Made by a program: the position numbers and the translations under genes. From NCBI RefSeq assembly GCF_001696605.3, contig NZ_CP031716.1:868001-932000 (forward strand): DNA of 64,000 nt. Direction: 5' to 3'. The stretch comes from Acinetobacter wuhouensis (GTDB lineage Bacteria; Pseudomonadota; Gammaproteobacteria; Pseudomonadales; Moraxellaceae). Below are positions 7,193-17,000 of this stretch, one piece after another (the first letter of the stretch is position 1; each line of letters starts with the position of its first letter). Under the pieces are notes generated by a model. That model was not told the origin of the DNA. It saw only the letters and a program-made list of their open reading frames with translations, and did not search any database.

Positions 7193-7858
7193 ATGAATAC
7201 ATCACAAATGTTAGCACCACTTTTTTCGCAACTGTGGTGGATGATTCCATTATTCCTGATTGTTGGGGCAATCAAAGCATTTAAGCCTTTTTTAAAAGGG
7301 AAAATAGGAGAATTTGCTGTCAGTGCGCATGTAAAATTGTATCTGGATAAAGAGAAATACACGTTGCTGAATGATTGTACTTTACCTGATGAACAGAACC
7401 AAACCACACAAATAGATCATATTTTATTGAGTCCGTATGGCATTTTTGTGGTTGAAACCAAGAATTACAAAGGGTGGATTTTTGGAGGAGAACTTCAGAA
7501 AACATGGACACAGAAGATTTATAAAAACTCTTATAAATTTCAAAATCCATTGCATCAAAACTATAAACACCAAAAGGTTTTAGAAAACATTTTGGCTGAT
7601 ATTGTTGATCCTGCGTTGATTCATTCAGTCGTAGTTTTTATGCCTGATTGTGAGTTTAAAACACAAATGCCGAGTAATGTTTTTCGTGGTGCAGCTTGGA
7701 CAGATTATGTCAAAGGCTTTCAAGAAGAAGTGATTCCATCGACAAAACTCAAACGTATTCAGCTCAGAATTGAAAAAGAAGTGCTGGAAAAGTCATGGAA
7801 AACCAATCGTCAGCATGTACAGAATTTGAAAGACAGTCATGCAGACAAAACCGTTTGA
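7193..7858 (+). CDS. NERD-domain protein (nuclease-related), membrane-anchored
   Basis: 221 residues. One N-terminal membrane helix (about 13-30), then a NERD domain (about 35-150) with the PD-(D/E)xK-like residues: GKIGEFAVSAHV, QIDHILLSPYGIFVVETKNYKGW (Asp, then Glu-x-Lys). These match the predicted nuclease core of the family. The C-terminal part is helical and charged. Function of stand-alone NERD proteins is unknown; links to DNA processing are inferred from the fold. No RBS stronger than AT-rich sequence is seen upstream. Confidence 0.85.
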   Translation: MNTSQMLAPLFSQLWWMIPLFLIVGAIKAFKPFLKGKIGEFAVSAHVKLYLDKEKYTLLNDCTLPDEQNQTTQIDHILLSPYGIFVVETKNYKGWIFGGELQKTWTQKIYKNSYKFQNPLHQNYKHQKVLENILADIVDPALIHSVVVFMPDCEFKTQMPSNVFRGAAWTDYVKGFQEEVIPSTKLKRIQLRIEKEVLEKSWKTNRQHVQNLKDSHADKTV

Positions 7859-7894
7859 TTAAAACTAGCTTAGTGACTAAGTAAGATACTTATC

Positions 7895-8345
7895 TCAATC
7901 AAGTAAATATCTTACTTTATCCAAAGAGGTTGTCTTTTGTTTTTTCAACTCTTTATCTGCAAACTCATAAATACTTTTTTCATGATTCAGCACATATTCA
8001 AAAAACATCTGAGTATCCTGATCTGCATGTTTGCATAAGCGTTCAAAGGCTTGCATAAAAGGTTGTGAAAAACATCGCCAATTTCCACGGCATTTTAGCC
8101 AATGCAAAACCTGTGGCATTACCTTGTGCTTTGATATGCAAACGAGATGTGGCTTTTAAGTTATTCTGTTTTAAAAATGCCTGAAAGCGCTCAAGGGTTT
8201 GAGTTTCTAAAGCTGCCAAAGCCAACCATTTTTGTTTATGTTCTTCTGATTTAGCGTGTTTAGCAGCAGTAAGAAAAACAGCTTCACCAAAGATTTCAGA
8301 CTCTAATAGTTTATTCAGATCATCTTGATATTGTGGGTAATTCAT
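7895..8345 (-). pseudogene. frameshifted ferritin-like helical protein gene
   Basis: Two overlapping minus-strand frames join into one protein: 8345 down to about 8055 gives MNYPQYQDDLNKLLESEIFG...KMPWKLAMF, and the other frame continues SQPFMQAFERLCKHADQDTQ... to the stop at 7895. They meet at a run of five T (minus strand, near 8064-8068); removing one T restores a single reading frame of about 149 codons. The all-helical pattern with E..H/E..K residues resembles ferritin-like proteins, but family membership is only suggestive. Either a genuine slippage mutation or a base-calling error in a homopolymer. RBS AAGGA upstream of 8345. Confidence 0.8.
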
Positions 8346-8530
8346 CAGTCATTCCTTTTCAATTATTTTGTTCTTAACCTTATATTTACAACTGTTTATT
8401 CGCTGTGATCAGCTTTGAATCGTGGATAAAAATATTTTAGAGCAATTACTCTAATTTTAAAAGTATTATGAGATAAAAAGCGAAAGATGAGGGGGCTTTG
8501 ATTTTTGTATTTGTATAAGTGATTGAAAAA

Positions 8531-8851
8531 TTAATAACTGATGTTACGCACATTCAAATGTAAAGCATCATATTAAACTGTTTTGAAGTTTACTTGACGG
8601 AGTCTTGCATCAAAAGTTTTGATTTAGGGATTAGCCTTCGGCTCGACCTACTTTTTTTTCGGAAAAAGTAGGCAAAACCATTGTCATCCGCAAAACTCGT
8701 CGGTGACCATCTTTTGATTGATATATCGCAGAAACGTTAACTTACAGATGTAGTCCTGCCTCAAACACGTTGCGGATGACGTTATCGCGTATCTACTTTT
8801 ATCGAGGTGTAATTTTCAATTTTGATATTACTACGTAACATCAGTTAATAA
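8531..8851 (+). repeat. palindromic intergenic repeat, copy 2 (best preserved)
   Basis: About 321 bp with terminal inverted repeats TTAATAACTGATGTTACG and CGTAACATCAGTTAATAA (one-base differences at the outer edge). Internal pairs: AGCC-TTC-GGCT; hairpin 8647-8672 with arms CCTACTTTTT / AAAAAGTAGG; arms TCATCCGCAA (8684-8693) and TTGCGGATGA (8770-8779). No credible protein. Fills the gap between the frameshifted gene and thiD. Confidence 0.88.
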
Positions 8852-8859
8852 TGAAAGCT

Positions 8860-8880
8860 CCTTCTCCCTTTGGGAGAAGG
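8860..8880. terminator. REP-like hairpin downstream of thiD
   Basis: CCTTCTCCC-TTT-GGGAGAAGG, followed by TTGGGATGAGGG. This is a widely dispersed REP-like palindrome in gammaproteobacteria and may act as a 3' stabiliser or terminator for the minus-strand thiD. Confidence 0.55.
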
Positions 8881-8909
8881 TTGGGATGAGGGATTAAAAG
8901 CAATTCAAC

Positions 8910-10423
<1,514 letters not shown>

Positions 10424-10444
10424 ATTAGAAAGTTATGAATGCAT

Positions 10445-10479
10445 AATCAGCTAGAGGATATTCCTAGCTGATTTTTTAA
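10445..10479 (+). terminator. Rho-independent terminator after the HAD gene
   Basis: AATCAGCTAG / CTAGCTGATT (10445-10454, 10464-10473), 9-nt loop, then TTTT. Confidence 0.85.
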
Positions 10480-10525
10480 TCGCGTTTCTGATACACTGCT
10501 GATAATCCTTAGAACATTAATAACA

Positions 10526-11158
10526 ATGAAAAAAAAACTGATAAAAATCTTGATTATATGTGCGCTCTGTCTTTGGATCATTATTTTTGCCACTATAAAG
10601 TGGTTAAGTGCAGATGAGCCGTTGTCAAAAGAATCTCAAGTATTGCTTGATCAAGTGCAAATGTATGATCCTGATTTACAAGAGCATCCTTATTTTTTTG
10701 AATTGGGTTTTGATGCAAGGAATGATGCAGACCAAATTTTATTAGGGCAATTACAATATCATTCGGATTGGTCGAATTTTATTCAGCATCAGTTGGGTGA
10801 AGAGGGTAAAAATAACAATCAGGATTTAGAAAAGTTTAGAGGGCAATTTTTTAGTCAAAAAAGCATAGACATGTTCAAGGCTATGCAAGCTGTAGCGAAA
10901 GAGCAAGGCTTGAGTTATCAGTTATATTCACAAAATCGCGCAGAATTACAACGTTTGTATGCTTCGCAAGGAATGTTGAATGCAAGATTTCAACGTTTAT
11001 TAAATGCGCCGCAATCGGATAAAGTTTTATTATTGACGGCACAAGCAAAAATCCCTGATTTTATACTGATCATTCGAATGCATCATTTGTATCTTTCTCA
11101 TTTAGCATTTAAGAACGATATATCGGGTATTGTTAAATATATTGAAAAATTGGAGTAA
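10526..11158 (+). CDS. unknown membrane-anchored protein, N-terminal half of a split gene
   Basis: 210 codons: N-terminal membrane helix (about residues 6-26), then a soluble helical region (DEPLSKESQVLLDQVQ..., DPDLQEHPYFFELGFDARND). It ends with TAA at 11156-11158 and the next codon, in the same frame, is the ATG of the following ORF. So one ancestral gene of about 441 codons has probably been broken by a single in-frame stop. Alternatively these are two coupled genes, or the stop is read through. No function recognised. RBS: none clear beyond AT-rich sequence. Confidence 0.65.
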   Translation: MKKKLIKILIICALCLWIIIFATIKWLSADEPLSKESQVLLDQVQMYDPDLQEHPYFFELGFDARNDADQILLGQLQYHSDWSNFIQHQLGEEGKNNNQDLEKFRGQFFSQKSIDMFKAMQAVAKEQGLSYQLYSQNRAELQRLYASQGMLNARFQRLLNAPQSDKVLLLTAQAKIPDFILIIRMHHLYLSHLAFKNDISGIVKYIEKLE

Positions 11159-11854
11159 ATGAATACGCATGTTCCCTTGATTGATAAAATGATTCAACTA
11201 AGTATGCTCTCTGATAGTTTGAATATTTTAAATGACTTAAACCGTAAAACTCCAAAAGTCCAATTTCAAATTCCACGACTGACACCACCACAGTTATCAG
11301 TGAGGTATAATTTTGCTGATGAAATAGCACGAACTGAATCGATACTGGTTAAATTCAATGATGACCAAGTTTTTGCAAAAAATATTGATCATATCTTTGA
11401 AAATAAAAATTCATCATCGATCAAGTTATGGCTATATTATTCATTCGTCCATTTATTTTTCTTAAAGAACACATCATTAAATAGCTATGCCGAACCAATT
11501 TCTTCCTTTGTTTCATTATCAGAAATGGAAAATAACCAATTTAAGCAGGCTATTCAAAAGGATTTAAATATCCAACAGAATAGAGCGCCATTTAAAAATT
11601 ATTTAGGTTATAAAATTGTCGATGTTGCCATGCCAGCTTGGAAATCTTATGTTGTTAGCCCGAGATTTGTGAATCAAAAAATTCAAATTCTAAATGTGCT
11701 GGTTCAAAATCGTCAGTTTGATTTAAAACAATTGAATCAGAATAAAGAGGGTTATGAATATTACCAAACTGCGACGGAGTTGTGTATTAAAAGTCCAGAT
11801 CCGCAAACAAAAGAAGAGGATTGGAAGCGGTATAAAAGTTGCTTGAAAATTTAA
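11159..11854 (+). CDS. unknown protein, C-terminal half of a split gene
   Basis: 231 codons continuing in the same frame directly after the TAA that ends the upstream half. It has no signal peptide or membrane segment of its own and no SD of its own beyond GGAGTAA overlapping the stop, which argues that it was originally the distal part of one protein, in the periplasm if the anchor of the first half sets topology. Contains two Cys near the end (ELCIKS, YKSCLKI). Its last four bases overlap the convergent Lrp-family gene. Function unknown. Confidence 0.6.
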   Translation: MNTHVPLIDKMIQLSMLSDSLNILNDLNRKTPKVQFQIPRLTPPQLSVRYNFADEIARTESILVKFNDDQVFAKNIDHIFENKNSSSIKLWLYYSFVHLFFLKNTSLNSYAEPISSFVSLSEMENNQFKQAIQKDLNIQQNRAPFKNYLGYKIVDVAMPAWKSYVVSPRFVNQKIQILNVLVQNRQFDLKQLNQNKEGYEYYQTATELCIKSPDPQTKEEDWKRYKSCLKI

Positions 11855-12315
11855 TTTACATCTAAATACAAACTTTCCTTAATCTCCTCCATCACAATAT
11901 AACTATGTGATGATGCAGAAGATGGTAGTTTCTTGAGCAAATCACCCAATAAGCGACGATAAGCCGTCATTTCTTTCAGTCGTGCTTTGACCAAATAATC
12001 GAAATCACCTGAGATCAAATGACATTCTTGAACCTCTGGAATTTCCATTAAATCTTTGGCAACTTGCTCAAAAACATCACCAGACTTTGCTGATAAACTA
12101 ATTTCTAGAAAAACCAATAGATTACGATCCAAATGTTTCGGATTGAGCCGTGCATGGTAGCCCATAATTACACCATCACGTTCCAGCCGTTTTACACGTT
12201 CTGAGCAAGGTGTCGTTGATAAACTGACCCGAGCAGCCAATTCGCTGATGGCGATGCGACCTTCATTTTGTAGAATTTCTAAAATCATTCGATCTGTACG
12301 GTCTAATTTGCGCAT
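11851..12315 (-). CDS. Lrp/AsnC-family regulator of D-alanine catabolism (DadR/BkdR-like)
   Basis: 154 residues. N-terminal winged HTH (LDRTDRMILEILQNEGRIAISELAARVSLSTTPCSERVKRLERDGVI) and C-terminal RAM/AsnC ligand-binding domain (EVQECHLISGDFDYLVKARLKEMTAYRRLL). Divergent from dadA with about 138 bp between, which places it as the likely regulator of dadA-dadX, with alanine as effector by analogy with Pseudomonas DadR. Start ATG 12315 (GGA 8-9 nt upstream) preferred over the TTG one codon earlier. Confidence 0.9.
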   Translation of the reverse strand: MRKLDRTDRMILEILQNEGRIAISELAARVSLSTTPCSERVKRLERDGVIMGYHARLNPKHLDRNLLVFLEISLSAKSGDVFEQVAKDLMEIPEVQECHLISGDFDYLVKARLKEMTAYRRLLGDLLKKLPSSASSHSYIVMEEIKESLYLDVN

Positions 12316-12389
12316 CAACTATTTCCTTTTTTTAGTCAATTTTCACGACAAAAAATTAAAACACCTAAATTATAGCGATAAAAACAGTG

Positions 12390-12436
12390 AAATAAACTAT
12401 TAAACTGAAAATATACTAGCAAAATAAACTAGTAAA
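12390..12436. promoter_or_regulatory. phased Lrp-type operator candidates upstream of dadA
   Basis: AAATAAACTATTAAA (12390-12404) is repeated as AAATAAACTAGTAAA (12422-12436), 32 bp apart, about three helical turns, as expected for wrapping by Lrp-family octamers. An inverted repeat TACTAG / CTAGTA (12414-12419, 12429-12434) overlaps the second. The repeat is seen; binding is inferred. Confidence 0.55.
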
Positions 12437-12453
12437 TGCGTAAAGGATAAGAA

Positions 12454-13713
12454 ATGCGTGTAATCGTATTGGGTAGTGGTGTGATTGGTGTCGCAAGTGC
12501 ATATTACCTCGCACAGCAGGGAGCTGAAGTTACAGTTTTAGACCGTCAAACAGGTCCAGCAGAAGAAACAAGCTTTGGTAATGCAGGGCAAATTTCACCT
12601 GGATACTCGACACCGTGGGCTGCACCAGGTATTCCATTCAAAGCTGTGAAATGGATGTTTCAGCATCATGCACCGCTGGCAATCAATATTGATGGCAGTA
12701 TGTGGCAACTCCAGTGGATGGCGCAAATGCTGAAAAACTGCAATGCAGAAAGCTATGCCATCAACAAAGAACGTATGACCCGTGTGGCAGAGTACAGCCG
12801 TGATTGTTTACGTGAGCTTAGAAAAGATACAGGCATCAGTTACGAAAACCGTTCAAAAGGAACGCTACAAGTTTTCCGTAATGAAGCACAGCTTGAAATG
12901 GTGCAACGTGATATTGCAGTACTTCAAGAGTGTGGTGTTCCACATGAATTATTACTCAAAGATGATTTAGCCAAAGTTGAACCGGCTTTAGCGCATGCAA
13001 AAGATAAACTGGTTGGTGGTTTACATTTACCCAATGATGAAACAGGTGACTGCTACTTATTTACCAATGCCTTGGCAAACTTGGCTAAAGATTTAGGCGT
13101 TGAGTTTAAATTCAACCAAAATGTAGAAAAACTGGTGGTTGAAGGTGATGAAATTAAAGGTGTCGTGGTCAATGGTGAAGTATTGACAGCAGACCGTTAT
13201 GTACTGGCTTTTGGTAGTTATTCACGTGACTTCTTAAAACCACTTGAATTGAACTTACCTGTTTATCCAGTCAAAGGCTATTCACTGACGATTCCTATCG
13301 TCGATGCAAACTATGCACCACAATCAACTGTATTAGATGAAACCTACAAAATTGCGATTACTCGATTTGATCAGCGTATCCGTGTTGGTGGTATGGCTGA
13401 ACTGAGTGGTTTTAATCACGGCTTAAATACAGATCGTCGCGGTACACTTGAAATGGTCACACAGGATTTATTCCCAGGTGGTGATTTGGCTCAGGCTTCA
13501 TTCTGGACAGGTTTACGTCCAATGACTCCTGACAGTACGCCAATTATCGGTGCGACACGCTTTAAAAATCTGTTCCTCAATACAGGTCATGGCACGCTCG
13601 GCTGGACGATGGCATGTGGTTCAGGAAAACTGATCAGTGATTTAGTCCTGAATCATAAAACCGACATCAGTACGGAAGGCTTATCAATCAAACGCTATCC
13701 GCACGCTGCTTAA
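12454..13713 (+). CDS. dadA: D-amino acid dehydrogenase small subunit
   Basis: Oxidises D-alanine and other D-amino acids to 2-oxo acids and ammonia, passing electrons to the respiratory chain at the inner membrane. 419 residues. FAD-binding Rossmann motif at the N-terminus ([22 protein letters not shown]... DRQ), [23 protein letters not shown] as in DadA, and the C-terminal FAD segment [20 protein letters not shown] with [20 protein letters not shown] 12454 with AAAGGA upstream. First gene of dadA-dadX-ridA-permease. Confidence 0.97.
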   Translation: MRVIVLGSGVIGVASAYYLAQQGAEVTVLDRQTGPAEETSFGNAGQISPGYSTPWAAPGIPFKAVKWMFQHHAPLAINIDGSMWQLQWMAQMLKNCNAESYAINKERMTRVAEYSRDCLRELRKDTGISYENRSKGTLQVFRNEAQLEMVQRDIAVLQECGVPHELLLKDDLAKVEPALAHAKDKLVGGLHLPNDETGDCYLFTNALANLAKDLGVEFKFNQNVEKLVVEGDEIKGVVVNGEVLTADRYVLAFGSYSRDFLKPLELNLPVYPVKGYSLTIPIVDANYAPQSTVLDETYKIAITRFDQRIRVGGMAELSGFNHGLNTDRRGTLEMVTQDLFPGGDLAQASFWTGLRPMTPDSTPIIGATRFKNLFLNTGHGTLGWTMACGSGKLISDLVLNHKTDISTEGLSIKRYPHAA

Positions 13714-13756
13714 TTGATATTCACGACCATCTTCAACTTATTCAGGGACGAATAAA

Positions 13757-14857
13757 ATGCCTAGACCGATTTGTGCAGTCATTCATCAAAGTGCACTGCA
13801 ACACAATCTAAATATTGCCAGGCAATATGCACCACAAAGCAAAGTATTCGCTGTGGTGAAAGCCAATGCCTATGGGCATGGTGTTGAACGTGTTTATGAT
13901 GCATTTAAATCAGCTGATGGTTTTGCATTACTGGATTTGGATGAAGCCAAAAGACTTCGACAACTGGGTTGGACAGGTGAAATTCTGCTTTTGGAAGGTA
14001 TTTTTTCAGCGCAGGATTTACAGGTCTGTCTGGATTTGAATCTCAGTTTTACCATTCACAGTACACATCAGATTGAGTGGTTGGCTGAATTTTCACTGCC
14101 TGCACAGTTTGATGTGTATTTGAAAATGAACAGTGGGATGAACCGTTTAGGCTTTCCACCTGAACAATATCGTGCTGCTTGGGAAAAGTTGAATCAACTT
14201 AACAATATCAAATCCATTACCCACATGATGCATTTTTCAGATGCAGATGGTGAGCGTCTTGGACAGTCAGGTATTGATTATCAATATGGCGTGTTTGAAG
14301 AAACCATTCGTGATCTTCCTGGTGATCGTACCGTATCCAACAGCGCAGCCATTTTAAGACATTCTCAACAGCTTTTATCCAATACTGTGCGTAGTGGCAT
14401 CATGCTCTATGGTAGTTCGCCAGATTTCCCAACTCATTCCATTCATGACTGGAATCTCAAACCGACCATGAGCTTACGCAGTGAAATTCTTGCGATTCAG
14501 GAGATTCAGGCGGAACAAACCGTTGGCTATGGCTCTAAATTCACTGCAACGGAAACGATGAAGATTGGCATTGTGGCATGTGGTTATGCAGATGGTTATC
14601 AGCGTATTTCCATGGATGCCCCGATTCTAGTCAATGATGTTCTGACTAAAACCATAGGTCGCGTCAGCATGGATATGCTGGCTGTAGATTTAACCCATAT
14701 CCCTACAGCCGAAGTTGGCAGTGAAGTGGTGTTGTGGGGCAAATCTTCAAATGGCGTAATGTTGCCTATTGATGATGTAGCAGCAAGTTCAGGCACAGTC
14801 GGTTATGAACTGATGTGTGGTGTGACTGCTCGTGTCCCATTCATGATTGAAAATTAA
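13757..14857 (+). CDS. dadX: catabolic alanine racemase
   Basis: PLP enzyme converting L-alanine to D-alanine, feeding DadA. 366 residues, normal length. PLP lysine in VFAVVKANAYGHG, barrel motifs MNSGMNRLGF and MHFSDADG, SNSAAILRH, and the catalytic tyrosine region AEQTVGYGSKFTA in the C-terminal domain; the YADGYQR and GRVSMDML motifs follow. Position 43 bp after dadA in the same direction marks it as the catabolic DadX rather than the biosynthetic Alr. Confidence 0.96.
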   Translation: MPRPICAVIHQSALQHNLNIARQYAPQSKVFAVVKANAYGHGVERVYDAFKSADGFALLDLDEAKRLRQLGWTGEILLLEGIFSAQDLQVCLDLNLSFTIHSTHQIEWLAEFSLPAQFDVYLKMNSGMNRLGFPPEQYRAAWEKLNQLNNIKSITHMMHFSDADGERLGQSGIDYQYGVFEETIRDLPGDRTVSNSAAILRHSQQLLSNTVRSGIMLYGSSPDFPTHSIHDWNLKPTMSLRSEILAIQEIQAEQTVGYGSKFTATETMKIGIVACGYADGYQRISMDAPILVNDVLTKTIGRVSMDMLAVDLTHIPTAEVGSEVVLWGKSSNGVMLPIDDVAASSGTVGYELMCGVTARVPFMIEN

Positions 14858-14863
14858 AATTAA

Positions 14864-14891
14864 AAAATACGCATTGAGAATGCATTTTTTT
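14864..14891 (+). terminator. weak hairpin terminator after dadX
   Basis: ATACGCATT-GAG-AATGCATTT followed by T-run. Short imperfect stem; could attenuate into the RidA gene. Confidence 0.5.
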
Positions 14892-14923
14892 AGTAAATCA
14901 TTAATTGAAAAAAGGAAGTCACA

Positions 14924-15286
14924 ATGACTCAGCATAGCGATATACAAAAGATCAACAGCACAGAAGTGATGAGTTCTGTGACAATATTCAATAAAGTTGT
15001 GTATTTATCAGGACAGGTTCCTAAAAATACCGATGCCGATATTACAGGGCAGACTTTGGATATTTTAGCAACGATTGATGAGTTGCTTGCGGCTGCAGGT
15101 ACAGATAAGTCTCGCTTATTGTCTGCACATGTATATATTAAGAACCTTTCTGATTTCCAGACCTTTAATACTGTCTGGATCGATTGGTTAAAAGGTTGTG
15201 TAACCCCTGCGCGTGCAACGATTCAAGCAGACTTAGTCAATCCAGACTGGTTGATTGAAATTGCGGTCACAGCTGCGCAGGCTTAA
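14924..15286 (+). CDS. RidA-family 2-iminopropanoate deaminase
   Basis: 120 residues of the YjgF/YER057c/UK114 fold. Hydrolyses reactive imine/enamine intermediates released by amino-acid-oxidising and PLP enzymes. Motifs VVYLSGQVP, the helix ILATIDELLAAAGTDKSRLLSAHVYIKNLSDF, and the C-terminal CVTPARATIQADLVNPDWLIEIAVTA with the key Arg and the closing Glu. Placed after dadA and dadX, where DadA makes iminopropanoate, so its job in clearing that product is strongly suggested by context. AAGGAAG upstream of ATG. Confidence 0.92.
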   Translation: MTQHSDIQKINSTEVMSSVTIFNKVVYLSGQVPKNTDADITGQTLDILATIDELLAAAGTDKSRLLSAHVYIKNLSDFQTFNTVWIDWLKGCVTPARATIQADLVNPDWLIEIAVTAAQA

Positions 15287-15304
15287 TTTTTTGTAAATGT
15301 AATT

Positions 15305-15393
15305 CGACTGAGCACTATGTCACCCATAGTGCTCAGTCGGTCTGGATCAAACACTAGAACGAGGATGTTCTGACGCCAAAAGCGGGTTTGATC
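15305..15393 (+). promoter_or_regulatory. structured leader before the amino-acid permease
   Basis: Perfect 15-bp stem, CGACTGAGCACTATG / CATAGTGCTCAGTCG (15305-15319, 15325-15339), with a TCACC loop and no T-run. Then a second stem, GATCAAAC / GTTTGATC (15345-15352, 15386-15393), enclosing AGAAC-GAGGAT-GTTCT (15356-15371). The permease SD lies about 17 bases after. Could be a processing site, protein-binding leader or uncharacterised cis RNA. Confidence 0.55.
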
Positions 15394-15421
15394 TGAAAGA
15401 AATGTCAAAAAGGATATTTTT

Positions 15422-16852
15422 ATGACAACTTCAAGCCATCCAGATGACGCACAATCGTCGCCACATGAGCTACAACGGAAACTCTCCAACCGTCATTTGC
15501 AGTTGATTGCGATTGGTGGTGCGATTGGTACAGGTTTATTTATGGGATCTGGTAAAACTATTTCCCTCGCTGGTCCATCTATTCTGATCATTTACATGAT
15601 CATTGGTGCAATGTTCTTTTTCCTGATGCGCGCATTGGGTGAAATTCTACTTTCAAATCTCCATTACAAGTCTTTTATTGATATGGCACATGACCTGATC
15701 GGTCCTGCTGCTGGTTATTATATTGGTTGGTCATACTGGCTCGGCTGGATTCTGGTCGGGATTGCTGACCTTGCCGCCATTATTAATTATCTGAATTTTT
15801 GGCTACCCGAGGGAACGGCATTTACCCCCATGGGACAAGCCATGATCAGCGCAGGCTGTGTTTTACTGGTTCTGGGTATTAACTTACTGACTGTGAAACT
15901 GTTCGGTGAAATTGAGTTCTGGTTTGCCTTGATCAAGATTCTCGCCATTATTGGTTTGATTTTGATTGGTGGCTTTATGGTGTTCAGCCATTTCCAAGCG
16001 CCAAGCGGTTCAGTGGCAAGTTTCAGCAATGTCTGGTCGCATGGCGGTATGTTCCCGCAAGGTGGCAGTGGTTTCCTCGCAGGTTTCCAGATCGCTTTAT
16101 TCGCCTTTGTTGGGGTTGAACTGATCGGGACTATGGCAGCTGAAACCAAAGATCCTGAGAAAAACCTACCGAAAGCAGTCAATGCGATCCCTACTCGAAT
16201 CATTTTGTTCTATGTATTAGCATTATTCATTGTGATGTCAGTGACGCCGTGGAATCAGATTCCTGCTGATCAAAGTCCATTCGTGACGCTGTTTATGCAT
16301 GCAGGTATTGCTTCTGCTGCGATTATCATGAATCTGGTGGTATTGTCTTCGGTCATGTCGTCAATGAACAGCGGTGTGTTCTCGACCAGTCGTATGCTTT
16401 TCGGTCTGGCAAAAGAAGGTCAGGCACCTGAAAAATTAGCAGAACTATCTAAACGTGCTGTTCCTGCAAAAGGTTTATTGTTCTCCTGTAGTTTCATCAT
16501 GGCAGGCGCGGCATTGCAGTATTTTGTGCCAAATACACTTGAAGCATTCACTTTGGCAACCTCATTGTGCGTGATTTTATTTATCAGTATCTGGAGCATT
16601 ATCATGGTGTGTTATATTCGCTATCGTAAATTGCGTCCTGAACTACATGAAAAATCAAACTTTAAAATGCCAGGTGGCGTATGGATGTCGTATGTGGTAC
16701 TGATTTTCCTTGCATTCACTTTAGTGATTCTGAGTTTAGAGCCTGATACTTTAAGAGCACTGATGATCAGTCCGCTCTGGGTGATTATCCTCGCAGTGAC
16801 TTATCAGCTACTGTATAAACCACGGATGAAAAAGCGTAATAAACTTCAGTAA
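15422..16852 (+). CDS. cycA: CycA-type D-alanine/D-serine/glycine:proton symporter
   Basis: 476 residues, 12 transmembrane helices of the APC amino-acid permease family. N-terminal LQRKLSNRHLQLIAIGGAIGTGLFMGSGKTISLAGPSI is the family signature. VGVELIGTMAAETKDPEKNLPKAVN marks helix 6 and the following loop. Close to CycA, and the location at the end of the dad cluster supports D-alanine and glycine uptake. AAGGA 9 nt before ATG 15422. A separate, structured 5' leader suggests it can be controlled apart from dadA-dadX. Confidence 0.9.
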   Translation: MTTSSHPDDAQSSPHELQRKLSNRHLQLIAIGGAIGTGLFMGSGKTISLAGPSILIIYMIIGAMFFFLMRALGEILLSNLHYKSFIDMAHDLIGPAAGYYIGWSYWLGWILVGIADLAAIINYLNFWLPEGTAFTPMGQAMISAGCVLLVLGINLLTVKLFGEIEFWFALIKILAIIGLILIGGFMVFSHFQAPSGSVASFSNVWSHGGMFPQGGSGFLAGFQIALFAFVGVELIGTMAAETKDPEKNLPKAVNAIPTRIILFYVLALFIVMSVTPWNQIPADQSPFVTLFMHAGIASAAIIMNLVVLSSVMSSMNSGVFSTSRMLFGLAKEGQAPEKLAELSKRAVPAKGLLFSCSFIMAGAALQYFVPNTLEAFTLATSLCVILFISIWSIIMVCYIRYRKLRPELHEKSNFKMPGGVWMSYVVLIFLAFTLVILSLEPDTLRALMISPLWVIILAVTYQLLYKPRMKKRNKLQ

Positions 16853-16873
16853 ATCATTATTTTTATACAATAT

Positions 16874-16900
16874 CAGGAGATACCGAAATGTTATCTCCTG
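16874..16900. terminator. hairpin after the permease gene
   Basis: CAGGAGATA / TATCTCCTG (16874-16882, 16892-16900), 9-nt loop, no clear T-run. Likely 3'-end structure of the cycA transcript. Confidence 0.45.
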
Positions 16901-17000
16901 AACATTTCCTCACAATTTGAATTGCAAAGCCTTCACAAATTATTATCAATCACTAAAAAAATCTATTTTAATACTCGCAGTTAAAACGAATACGAGCATT

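Noticed and set aside
15305..15339. Rho-independent terminator after the RidA gene
   Set aside because: Stem is perfect but followed by GTCTGGATC, not a T-run; more likely a leader structure.
15787..16203. 138-codon minus-strand ORF opposite cycA
   Set aside because: Shadow of the permease helices; no SD or family match.
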